This document shows, piece by piece, positions 27,187-36,140 of a stretch of 64,000 bases of DNA (position 1 is its first letter; every line of letters starts with the position of its first letter). The notes under the pieces were generated by a model. The model was given only the letters and a program-made list of their open reading frames with translations, was not told the DNA's origin and ran no database searches. The translations under genes were made by a program, and so were the position numbers. This DNA is from PSRI01 sp041484195 (GTDB lineage: Bacteria; Bacteroidota; Bacteroidia; Chitinophagales; Chitinophagaceae), in contig JBGPHC010000026.1 of NCBI GenBank assembly GCA_041484195.1, forward strand, positions 1-64,000, read 5' to 3'.

Positions 27187-27355
27187 TGAGCTAACCTGGG
27201 AAGACCAGTTCCATGAATCACTTTATCGGGAATTGTGAAGCAATTCCATGCTCAACTGTTATTTGCCTAAATAGTAACTGCGAACAGCTCAGGAGTCAAA
27301 ATACTTGTGAATGTCTTACGCCTAATCATTATAACAAACTTTAAATTTAATCAAG

Positions 27356-27589
27356 ATGGAAGACAGACAGATACTGAGACAAATCGAAAGGCTATTTGCC
27401 GAGGAGGATCGACTGTACGCGAAAGTCGATTTAAGCGAGACCGGGGTTGACCGTTTGCACAAGATCAAAATCGAGCTGGATCAATGGTGGGATTATCTCA
27501 GGCAGCGCAGGGCACTCCGGAATTCCGGGAAAGATCCCAATGAAGCGCAGGTTCGCCCACCTGATATTGTTGAAAACTATGAACAATAA
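27356..27589 (+). CDS. DUF2630 family protein
   Basis: The 77-aa helical protein reads RQIERLFAEEDRLY, HKIKIELDQWWDYLRQRRAL and ends RPPDIVENYEQ. This matches my memory of the DUF2630 family (LDQ-x-W-D-L-R-Q-R-R-A and V-x-x-Y). It is cytosolic, probably a short coiled pair of helices, and of unknown function. It lies downstream of the yceI-like gene on the same strand and converges with the LpxR-like remnant. Confidence 0.85.
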   Translation: MEDRQILRQIERLFAEEDRLYAKVDLSETGVDRLHKIKIELDQWWDYLRQRRALRNSGKDPNEAQVRPPDIVENYEQ

Positions 27590-27639
27590 AAACGTAAAGA
27601 CCTAAGCACTGTCGTAATAGGAATTACTCAGTTCAAAGG

Positions 27640-28640
27640 CTATAAGCCAATATACAGGATGAGATTACCGGTTTGTTGATTCACTCCTCCTTTATATTCG
27701 GCGGTTCGCAATTTTTCACTGAAAGAAAATCCCAGACGATTCTTTGCGATCACAAATCCATAGTCGAATTGCATGTGGCCGTTGGTGATTTGATATTTAG
27801 TCAGTGTATATGGGCTCCTGAGATGCGTAAAGAACCCTCCCTGCAAAGTGGCATTGTCCATGACGGCGCGAACTACCGGCGTCATTAAAAAGTAGAGCTG
27901 AAAATTCCTGTAACTGGTGCATGTCTTGCTGGCCCCTTCCGCCAAACTGGGATTTTCGTAATTACAAAAATATGAATTGAACATGCCGGCCCTAAACGTA
28001 AATTCCAGGCCAAATGTGTTCTTCCAGGTACCCACGTTGGACTCCAGGCTGCCAATGATCTCAAAATTCTCGGAAGGTTGCACGAGTAGCTTTTCATATT
28101 GTATGAAATAATTCAAAATAATGTCTGCTCTGATCTGGTTGTCCCATCCTTGCGGCACCGTATAGTTAATCAGCATATGTACGAAATTCTGATATTACCC
28201 GGCAAAGGAGTATTTTCCAATTATTCCAAAATCTATTTGCGTTGAAATTTTTTTCTTTTTTTCTAAACCGGAAGAAATAAGACTGTGATTGAGAAAAAGT
28301 ATTCCCGCGTAAGGCCGGTCTCCGTAAACTATATCAGGAGTGGAGATATTATTAGGCGTGAAGACAAATTGCCCAATCCCCCATCCGTATAAATTATCCT
28401 GATTCCCGGACAATTGAAGCAGCACCTTATCCAATAACCTGCGTTTGGTTTCTTTTGTATAGAAAAAATCAATTCTGGTTCCCACTGTATATTCCCTGTC
28501 GGTTCCTTCGCCCGGTAATTGAAAAAATCATCATCAAGATAAATCCGCAAGATCTGCAAATGATTTTTTGCCTGAGCCAATGCGAAGCTTGGGAGCAATA
28601 ATAAATGAAACCGTATTATTTGTTGCGTGTACAATCGCAT
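27640..28640 (-). pseudogene. LpxR-like lipid A deacylase family (DUF2219), disrupted
   Basis: From the ATG at 28640 the frame has a signal peptide (HLLLLPSFALAQA) and LRIYLDDDFFNY. A one-base shift near 28511 moves the reading to GEGTDREYTVGTRIDFFYTKE, then LYGWGIGQFVFTPNNI and GDRPYAGILFLNHS, which are family hallmarks. A TAA at 28195-28197 (after KYSFAG) interrupts the frame, which continues in phase as YQNFVHMLINYTVPQGWDNQ and runs as a beta-barrel to 27640. One frameshift plus one nonsense codon mark it as a pseudogene. LpxR enzymes remove the 3'-acyloxyacyl chain of lipid A in the outer membrane. Confidence 0.8.
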
Positions 28641-29378
28641 AGAGTATTCTTGAGGAGCTACCGAGAGTTAATTATTGAGTCTTAAACAAGTGAAGGCCCT
28701 CTCCTTTTTAAACGCTTTTTTCAACAGTTTGTAATCGCCTTCCTGTGAACGTAAATACCAGCACTTATGGATTCTGCTCCATTGAGCGAAAGACAGTCTT
28801 GCCAAAAAGTAATTTAAAGAGATATATACTCTAAAACGCAGAACTATTCAAGCTTTGCGGCGATCTGTGATTAGTGTTAGCCTGATGCTTTCCAAATGCG
28901 GGAGCCAATACCAGCGATTCCTGAATTACAGATTAAGTTGAAAAATTGGAACATACTGAGACCGCAAACAAGTTAAAAAATAACGGTGACTGATACAAAT
29001 CATTTGTAAAAAACACCACTTTGCGGGGCTTTTATATTTTTCCAATGGATTTTACTTAGTTGACTACAATAAACACTGAGAAACAAGAATTCAGCCTCTA
29101 CCCTTTTCGGTTTCAGATTCGAACACCTAAGCAATTTGAATTCAAGAAATATAAATGCTGCTTTTGGGGTTTCCATAATAACAAGAGGCGATGGCAGTTT
29201 TCATTTCAATCTTCGCTGAGGTTAAGACGGTGGGATTATTCCGTATTTAATGAGAAGTTGGATTGCGGGGATGGGTAGTATTTTCCCTCAGCCACCCTAT
29301 GATTACCCATTTAGGCCTCAAAACTCAAACAAATAAACTTGCGAATATTAACGCATTTAATAGTTTGGCGCTAAATAT
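28641..29378. other. Gene-free region between the LpxR-like remnant and the transposase remnant
   Basis: About 740 bp with no recognisable gene. It contains copy 2 of the repeated block with TGAT-ACAA-ATCA (28991-29002). The left end of the IS element may lie here, but I could not identify terminal inverted repeats. Confidence 0.5.
28966..29010. promoter_or_regulatory. Crp/Fnr-like box in a repeated ~40-bp block, copy 2
   Basis: TGAT-ACAA-ATCA (28991-29002) is a perfect 4+4 inverted repeat of the Fnr type. The flanking AACAAGTTAAAAAATAAC is very similar to copy 1 at 26067. No intact gene follows, so if it is a promoter it has lost its gene. Confidence 0.4.
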
Positions 29379-30265
29379 TTGGATATGTTTCAGGGAGTAT
29401 CAATTCAACCGTTTAATAAGTTCTTTAAGAATGAGGATGATTGCCGGCAGTACCTATTCGATCTGAAGTGGAAGAATGGTTACCGGTGCCGCCGGTGTGG
29501 GTGCACCAAAAGCTATAAGGTCGCACGAAGTTCCACCAACGATGCCAATTTTGTGATTACGATGAATCGGTCACAGCGCACACGATTTTTCATAAAATGA
29601 AGATCCCGCTTCTGAAAGCATTCGGAATTGCTTTCCAGATTTCTGTCAGGAAAAAGGGGATGTCAACAATGGAACTGTCCCGGGAATTTTCAATAAATCA
29701 AAAATCATCCTGGCTGTTCAAGCGCAAGGCCCAGGAAGCGATGAAAAGTGGCGGCACTCATCAGCCTCATCGAAAAGCAGAAGTGAATGAGTTATTGATT
29801 CGTGGCCGGGGAGAAGGTGTGCGGGGCAGGAGACAAAAAAGGAAAGTAGTAATTACCGCCGAAAAAATTAAGGGTAATAAAATAGGCCAGGCTTACGGAA
29901 AAGTGATCAAAGTGGCCAGGCGGGGAAATTTAAAACCCTTTCCCTACGGGCAAATTCGCCAGGATCATGGGCGGATGTTTACTAACGGATTTGAAGGGCA
30001 AAGGTGGAGGGGCCGTGATTTTAAATTCAGCCAAAGGCCGTCCGGGCGCAGAAAAAGATTCCCAGGAATGCATGTAGTGGTCATGAATCTGAATGGATAG
30101 CTGCGAGGCATTCATCATCATTTCTCCATCAGGTTTGCGGGTGGCTATTTGGATGAATTCTTCTTTAGGTTTAACAGGAGGAATTCCCTATCCGGTATCT
30201 GGCACCAGCTCATAGTAGGGTTTATGACGAACCCACCATACCGCTATATTGCTCATGCGGCCTAA
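29379..30265 (+). pseudogene. IS1595-family transposase remnant
   Basis: FKNEDDCRQYLFDLKWKNGY leads into the zinc ribbon CRRCGCTKSYK. A missing base near 29521 shifts the frame; the alternative phase gives GRTKFHQRCQFCDYDESVTA (second CxxC) and joins MKIPLLKAFGIAFQIS. The DDE region follows (AEVNELLIRGRGEG, VVITAEKIKGNKIGQAYG) and LHIHIMN-like MHVVVMNLNG. There a TAG (30098-30100) stands where the family has Trp, and the same phase continues LRGIHHHFSIRFAGGYLDEF to a TAA at 30263. Zinc ribbon plus this motif order is typical of IS1595 (ISXO2-like) transposases. It is inactive by one frameshift and one nonsense codon. Confidence 0.82.
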
Positions 30266-30700
30266 ATGGGTAATCAGTAAAAGTTGGATGATTGCCAATG
30301 CCCTCATACTCTCATTAATAATTATAATAATATCGGATCTAATAATATTAATATACGATCTGCTTCTCATCTTAAATGTCCCCCCTTTCCTCCGATGAAT
30401 GCAGCACTGTCTCGTTTGATCGACAGGTCACCGTCATAGGTATTAATGCATATAAATACCTGGTTACTGCCGGCAGGCAAATCTGCAGCTTGTGTGTGAG
30501 ACAGCCTGGCCGAACAGGCAAATACAATGCTATCACAGCTTAGGAATACATGTCGCATCGGTTTGAAATTTTTATGTGCGCGTCGAGGTATTAGACTGGT
30601 GAATTACAGGTATCCGTTGCCGATATTTTTTGAATTTAGAAGGGAAATCATGACTGATTGAATTCTTCTGACATGTCTATAAGACGGTAATGGCGCCCCA
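30266..30700. other. Gene-free, partly AT-rich region
   Basis: The first part after the transposase remnant includes an AT-rich tract (about 30315-30360). Short minus-strand frames there have no family features. Nothing could be assigned. Confidence 0.5.
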
Positions 30701-31123
30701 TCACCTATCTACCAATTTCAACCATTCCCTTATAAGCCCCTGCAATGCTTTTTCTTTGGATTTGACATCTTCCATGTTCTTGAATATGATAATTCTTCTT
30801 CCATCCTTATAGTCACCCTGAAGTAATTCTGTCTTGTCCTTTATTTTTGCTCCACTCGGAAACACAAGCATGATCCTGCCTTTAAACAGGTTGAATACAA
30901 TTATTTCCCTTTTATATTCCTTCGGATCGAAGGGCTTCATTTCGCCCGTATAATAGAAACTGGGATTATTCCACTTGATCCTTTCCCCTATTTCTTTGTC
31001 TGTGCTCAAAATAATTTTCCTGAGATATTCAATGATCCTGCCGAGAGTGGGACCAAGCTTTTTGATATGGGCCGCGACCTCATCCTGGTCACTTGATTTA
31101 TGCGAATTAGCCATATTATTCAA
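30701..31123 (-). CDS. DUF1801 domain protein
   Basis: The 140-aa product reads HIKKLGPTLGRIIEYLRKIILSTDKEIGERIKWNNPSFYY, the start of the DUF1801 (YdhG-like) fold, with IVFNLFKGRIMLVFPSGAKI and YKDGRRIIIFKNMEDVKSKE in the middle and a C-terminal helix ending IREWLKLVDR. It is a small soluble alpha/beta protein of unknown role. The arginase-family gene starts 1 kb upstream and ends 116 bp before it on the same strand. Confidence 0.9.
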   Translation of the reverse strand: MNNMANSHKSSDQDEVAAHIKKLGPTLGRIIEYLRKIILSTDKEIGERIKWNNPSFYYTGEMKPFDPKEYKREIIVFNLFKGRIMLVFPSGAKIKDKTELLQGDYKDGRRIIIFKNMEDVKSKEKALQGLIREWLKLVDR

Positions 31124-31239
31124 AAATTGATTTACCCACCATATATGGAAAGATTGCCATTCTCCCCTTTGCGATGCCGGAAAGGTTTAGGCTTCATTAA
31201 ATTGCCTAACTCAAAATGCTGAAATGTCTTTTGATCCTG

Positions 31240-32160
31240 CTAAACACCTTTGAATTCGGGGTTTTCATTTCTTAAAGCAAAAATTTCTCCCATTTCATGA
31301 ACAAAGCGTTTTGTATAAACTCCTCCCGGGTCCAGGTCGGGGTCGAGAATGGTGATTTCAATTCCAGCCGCTTTTTCATGGTCCAGGAGAATTCCCAAAA
31401 TCTCCTTCATCTCTTCAAAAGACAATCCTCCCGTTTCTCTTGAATCTACTGCGGGCATGAGCTCATCATCCAAAACATCCACGTCAAAATGTATCCAAAA
31501 TCCATCCAGTTTTTTCCGGGCGACCAATCCCAGAAAATCATTGCAACATCGGCTAATTCCCCATTGGCGCAATCTGCTCAGGTCGAAATAATTGATGGCT
31601 GAATTCGTAATTACCTTCACATATACTTCATCGAAGTCCCTATTACCGACACACCAGACATTTTGTTCAAGGAAATAAGGAGAAAGGCCGAAGATATTTG
31701 TCAGTTTGGGGTGTCCTTGCCCCGTTACAATCGCCAGGTCCATTCCGGCAGCCCCGGCTGTTTTTGATAATTCGGGCCAACCAAAATCTGTATGCCCGTC
31801 CAGGAAAAACAATCCATAATTTCCTGCCCGCCTCAATGCAATTGAATTCCCGATCAGGATACTGCAATCACCTCCGATTACAACGGGGAACATATTTTCT
31901 TCTAAAACCTGATTCAGCAAATTGGCCTGCTGATTCGCATACCTTGCAATGGAATCCGCATTCCTGACGCCCGATTCTTCATCAACATTCATTGTATAGG
32001 ACGGAGGCTCGAGGGAAAATATTTTTTGGGGATTTACCAACTCGTAGAATCCATGTTTCCGCAACCACGAGGGTAGTTTTTTCACACCCGGTTCAATTCC
32101 TTTGGAAGGTTCTATTAAACCAAGATTGGATGGAAATTCTATGACGACTATCTTTTTCAT
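31240..32160 (-). CDS. Arginase/agmatinase family (ureohydrolase) protein
   Basis: The 306-aa product has the ureohydrolase motifs VVIGGDCSILIG (about residue 93; the usual GGDHS has Cys in place of His), FLDGHTDFG (about 120) and HFDVDVLDD (about 224), plus GIEITILDPDLDP near the C-terminus. The Asp and His residues of motifs 2 and 3 could bind a two-metal centre, but a Cys in the first-motif ligand position is a departure from arginase itself. It may hydrolyse a guanidino compound other than arginine, or have changed metal use. The product is cytosolic. It is followed by DUF1801 on the same strand. Confidence 0.85.
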   Translation of the reverse strand: MKKIVVIEFPSNLGLIEPSKGIEPGVKKLPSWLRKHGFYELVNPQKIFSLEPPSYTMNVDEESGVRNADSIARYANQQANLLNQVLEENMFPVVIGGDCSILIGNSIALRRAGNYGLFFLDGHTDFGWPELSKTAGAAGMDLAIVTGQGHPKLTNIFGLSPYFLEQNVWCVGNRDFDEVYVKVITNSAINYFDLSRLRQWGISRCCNDFLGLVARKKLDGFWIHFDVDVLDDELMPAVDSRETGGLSFEEMKEILGILLDHEKAAGIEITILDPDLDPGGVYTKRFVHEMGEIFALRNENPEFKGV

Positions 32161-32288
32161 AGATAATTTATCCCAATTTAATTGTCACGTAAGAGGACAA
32201 TGTTTGAGACTCAAGCCTGTCGTTGCTATCCATTAAAGAAACAAAATTCGTGGATCATCTCAAAGGCTTACCGCCTTTGGGAATTTGC

Positions 32289-34124
32289 TTATTGCCCAAA
32301 AATGATCTTACCATCCTGTATGGCCTTATAAAATGATTGCATCGTAAAAAAAGCCTGTTTCTTAATCCCCTGGTCGCTGATCAGGCCCTTGAGATTCCAT
32401 CCATCCTGAACACCGGGCAGCAGCCTTTTTGGAGAACGAAAATCTTTTAGAATCCAGGGTGTGGTGCCTCTTAAGAAGGAAATATTTTTTAGCATGGCGA
32501 TGTCATCTGATATCACCTTGTTTTGAAATTCTTCTGTCCAACGCTCCGTTTCCAGTCCGTGCAGGCCTTGCATTGCGCCGCCGCCAAATTCACTCATTAT
32601 TAATGGCTTATCAAAGGCCGTCTTAAATTTTTGATCCGGTGCTGGAGGAGGACCATACCAACCGGGATAGACATTGCATCCGAGCACATCCAGATATGCC
32701 CCAAGGGGATCATCCAGGATTGAAACATGATCCTCATCGGTACTTATTTGCAGGGCTGCGGTAATGAGTCTTGAGCTGTCCAATGATCTTGCTTTCCGCA
32801 CGAGGCTACTCATGAATTCCAGGCGCGATGAGTTGCGTGGTGTTTCATTTCCTACAGACCATAAAATAATACTCGCCCGATTTCTGTCGCGGGTTATTTC
32901 TTCTGTCAGTTGATTCTCTGCGTTGCGATATGTGGAAGCATTATCCCACTGAATAGTCCAATAGACCGGAATCTCTGACCATACCAGTATCCCCATTTTC
33001 TCTGCCTCGCGAATCATGTCTTCGTTGTGGGGATAATGCGCCAATCTCACAAAATTGCAACCCAATTCCTTAGCCCAATTCAGGAGGATATGGTCCTGAT
33101 CCCTGGCATGGGCGCGGCCTCCGCCATAGGCTGCTTCTTCGTGTATGCAAATGCCACGCAGGAAAAGGGGCTTTCCATTGAGCAATATATCTTTCCCCTT
33201 TACGGCAATCTTGCGAAAGCCAACCTCGTCACTCAAATTATCTTCAGCCGTTGTAAAACTGATATTGTAGAGTTTTGGATTATCCGGTTGCCAGAGCTGT
33301 AATTTCTTTTCTTCAAAACTGAAATGAGCAAGGCCCTTATCGTCTGGCTCCATTGCAATTGTCCTACTCAATTCCCCGATCCGCAGTGTTGTTTTCTGAT
33401 CTTTATGTGTACCATTCAATTGCACCCATCCGCTGATTTTTCCTTTTTGCAGATCCTCAAGCTGAATAAAATAGTCCTGGATAAAAGTAGGTGGTAGTTC
33501 CACCAGGCATACAGATCTTGTAATCCCCCCATAATTCCACCAGTCAAAATTATTGGTGGGCACTCCCTCTATATGACGCTGGTTATTCACTTTCACCACA
33601 ATAAAATTCTTTCCATCTTTCAATTTATCTGTCACTTCAAAATTAAAAGGCGTGAAGCCTCCCAGATGCTGGCCCAATATTATTCCATTCAGTCCTACTA
33701 CCGCATCATAGTTGACTGCTCCGAAATAAAGGAATACCCGCTTGTCAGATTTTTTGTGATATATGAATGATTTTTCGTACCAGATCGTTCCTTCATAGTA
33801 GAACAGTTTATCATTCTGTGTATTCCAATCGCCGGGAACGCGCAGGGTTGGAGATGTTTCAAAATTATATTCCACAAGTTCTGAAGGATTCGTAGCCTGC
33901 CTGTTTTGGAAAAATCCTCTGGCAGTCGGTTGGTAGCGATAATCAAAATAACCTGTTTCAAAAGGATCCACCACATAATGCCATGGTCCATCCAGGCTGA
34001 TCGTATTCCGGTTCGGAATATTGGTGATTAATGGGGCTAATGAAGTATCCGGGCTTTGGGCGCCGGCAGATTCCGAACTCAATAAAAACAGGATGAATAG
34101 TGCGCCAATCAGGAAATTTTTCAT
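32289..34124 (-). CDS. Exported glycoside hydrolase family 2, beta-glucuronidase-like
   Basis: Product is 611 aa from the ATG at 34124 (MKNFLIGALFILFLL, signal peptide); the frame to 34175 adds 17 unlikely residues. The order is a sugar-binding jelly roll (ISLDGPWHYVVDPF), an immunoglobulin-like domain and a TIM barrel with RGICIHEEA, FVRLAHYPHNEDM, LWSVGNETPRN (acid/base Glu) and IMSEFGGGA (nucleophile Glu). Near the end DGWNLKGL carries an N-x-K element like the carboxylate-recognition motif of beta-glucuronidases. It is likely periplasmic and acts on glucuronides. No PUL partner is adjacent. Confidence 0.87.
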   Translation of the reverse strand: MKNFLIGALFILFLLSSESAGAQSPDTSLAPLITNIPNRNTISLDGPWHYVVDPFETGYFDYRYQPTARGFFQNRQATNPSELVEYNFETSPTLRVPGDWNTQNDKLFYYEGTIWYEKSFIYHKKSDKRVFLYFGAVNYDAVVGLNGIILGQHLGGFTPFNFEVTDKLKDGKNFIVVKVNNQRHIEGVPTNNFDWWNYGGITRSVCLVELPPTFIQDYFIQLEDLQKGKISGWVQLNGTHKDQKTTLRIGELSRTIAMEPDDKGLAHFSFEEKKLQLWQPDNPKLYNISFTTAEDNLSDEVGFRKIAVKGKDILLNGKPLFLRGICIHEEAAYGGGRAHARDQDHILLNWAKELGCNFVRLAHYPHNEDMIREAEKMGILVWSEIPVYWTIQWDNASTYRNAENQLTEEITRDRNRASIILWSVGNETPRNSSRLEFMSSLVRKARSLDSSRLITAALQISTDEDHVSILDDPLGAYLDVLGCNVYPGWYGPPPAPDQKFKTAFDKPLIMSEFGGGAMQGLHGLETERWTEEFQNKVISDDIAMLKNISFLRGTTPWILKDFRSPKRLLPGVQDGWNLKGLISDQGIKKQAFFTMQSFYKAIQDGKIIFGQ

Positions 34125-34261
34125 GCAGCATGAATTTTGTATTGAACCAAAAAAATCTTTGGTGAGAATGAACATTAATTTTAAGGTAGAGTGCGGTGTA
34201 TATCACTTGTCGCAAATTGAAAGTTGAAAAGCTACGGTTACTCGGATGAACTCAGGTGGCG

Positions 34262-35986
34262 CTAGATATTCCCTTTCTTCAATTCTTCCACCGCATGATT
34301 CGCTGCGCGCGCCGTGAGCGCCATGAATGTCAAAGATGGATTCTGATTCCCTACGGAAGTCATGCAGGCTCCATCTGTTACGAACACATTGGGACAAGAA
34401 TGAATCTGGTTAAATTTATTCAGTATGGATGTGCTGGGATCCCTTCCCATTCTTGCACCGCCCATTTCGTGAATATCGAGTCCGGGTGCCTGCCTGCTAT
34501 CATTTGAAACAATATTCCTGCAACCGGCGACATCGAGAATTTCGGCGCCCTGCGTCAAAAAATCCCGAACCATCTTTTCATCGTTATCATCATAGGCCAC
34601 GGAAGTTATTAGTTGCGGAATGCCCCACTCATCCTTAAGGTCATTACTCAACCTCACATGGTTCTCATATTTCGGGATCACTTCCCCCTGCATGGACATA
34701 TATACTCCCCAGTCTCCCGCTTCGCTCAATGCTTCCTTATATGCGGCGCCGACACTATCGGTATCATTTGTTTTACCTGAATTGCGGTAGGCGCCCCAGA
34801 ATACAAGGTAGCCGCGAAGAAAATCGGTTTCCTGCCGATATACATTTCTGAAACTGGGCATCAGGGGCGATACGGGCCTTCTACCATAATAATATTGGTC
34901 CATGGGGCCATCAATGCTGGCAGATAGAGAGCCACGATAATTTTGGAAGGCTATATACCTTCCTAAAATATCATGATCATTCCCCAGGCCATTTGGAAAT
35001 CGATTTGATTTGGAATTTAATAAGAGGAGATTGGTATTTAAACAGGCCGCATTTACAAAAATGAGTTTCGCGAAATATTCAGTAAGCGATTTGGTCTTTG
35101 CATCAATGACTCTCACCCCGCTAGCCCTGCCTTTTTTTTCGTCATAGATGATGGAATGCACTACGGAATCTGGTCTCAATACAAGATTGCCGGTCTTCTC
35201 CGCCCAGGGCAAGGTGGATGAATTGGAACTGAAATATCCCCCGAAGGGGCAACCGCGCTGGCAAATATTGCGGGCCTGACATTGGCCCCTACCCTGCTGC
35301 AAATGAATTTCGTTGGGTTTACTAAGATTTGCGCAACGACCCATCAGCATGCGCCTTTCGCTATAGTGTGCATTCACTTTTTTTCTCATGCTTTCTTCCA
35401 CACAATTGAATTCCCAGGGGGGCAGGAATTCTCCATCCGGCAAATGTTCAATGCCATCTTTGTTACCACTGATGCCTGCAAATCTTTCCACGTGAGCATA
35501 CCAGGGAGCCAGATCATCATAACGAATGGGCCAATCCACCGCGAACCCGTCACGCAATGGGGCTTCAAATTCGAACCTGCTCCAGCGCTGGGTTTCCCTC
35601 GCCCACATCAATGATTTTCCCCCCACCTGGTAGCCTCTGATCCAGTCGAATGGTTTTTCCTGAACGTATGGATGTTCCTTATCCTTTACAAAAAAATGCT
35701 GTGCAGTCTCATCGAATGCATAACATTTACTGACGACAGGATTTTCTTTTTCTATGGACAATGGAAGCCTTCCCCGGTGCGGAAATTCCCAGGGACTCTT
35801 AATAGCAGTCGGGTAATCTTTTTTATGGACCACGTTGCGACCTCTTTCGAGTATTAGTGTCTTTATGCCCTGGTCGCAAAGTTCCTTGGCGGCCCAGCCA
35901 CCGCTGATTCCGGAGCCAATTACTATCGCGTCAAATGTGTTCTTGGGGCCTGAATTGATATTTACTTCCAATGTATCGCCTGGCAT
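34262..35986 (-). CDS. GMC-family oxidoreductase (FAD-dependent)
   Basis: Product is 574 aa from the ATG at 35986 (MPGDTLEVNI); the frame to 36034 would start at a TTG. The FAD-binding N-terminus reads FDAIVIGSGISGGWAAKELCDQGIKTLILERG (GxGxxG). NARNICQRGCPFGGYF is a Cys-containing segment found in bacterial GMC members such as gluconate 2-dehydrogenase-like and sugar 3-dehydrogenase-like proteins. The C-terminus has DIHEMGGARMG and a late VTDGACMTSVGNQNPSLT with the catalytic His/Asn region. It probably oxidises a sugar or polyol. No small partner subunit is adjacent. Confidence 0.9.
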   Translation of the reverse strand: MPGDTLEVNINSGPKNTFDAIVIGSGISGGWAAKELCDQGIKTLILERGRNVVHKKDYPTAIKSPWEFPHRGRLPLSIEKENPVVSKCYAFDETAQHFFVKDKEHPYVQEKPFDWIRGYQVGGKSLMWARETQRWSRFEFEAPLRDGFAVDWPIRYDDLAPWYAHVERFAGISGNKDGIEHLPDGEFLPPWEFNCVEESMRKKVNAHYSERRMLMGRCANLSKPNEIHLQQGRGQCQARNICQRGCPFGGYFSSNSSTLPWAEKTGNLVLRPDSVVHSIIYDEKKGRASGVRVIDAKTKSLTEYFAKLIFVNAACLNTNLLLLNSKSNRFPNGLGNDHDILGRYIAFQNYRGSLSASIDGPMDQYYYGRRPVSPLMPSFRNVYRQETDFLRGYLVFWGAYRNSGKTNDTDSVGAAYKEALSEAGDWGVYMSMQGEVIPKYENHVRLSNDLKDEWGIPQLITSVAYDDNDEKMVRDFLTQGAEILDVAGCRNIVSNDSRQAPGLDIHEMGGARMGRDPSTSILNKFNQIHSCPNVFVTDGACMTSVGNQNPSLTFMALTARAANHAVEELKKGNI

Positions 35987-36140
35987 CGAGTGAAGATTTA
36001 ATGAAAAAGTTAGGCATTTTTTCCAAGCTCCCAAAAGCGAATCCTTAAGCCGGGACGATATTATTAAGACCCGTTATTCAAAAATTCCAGCGGAATCACG
36101 TTCAGACTAAGCTTGTGGCATTCAATCCACACTGGTTCCT

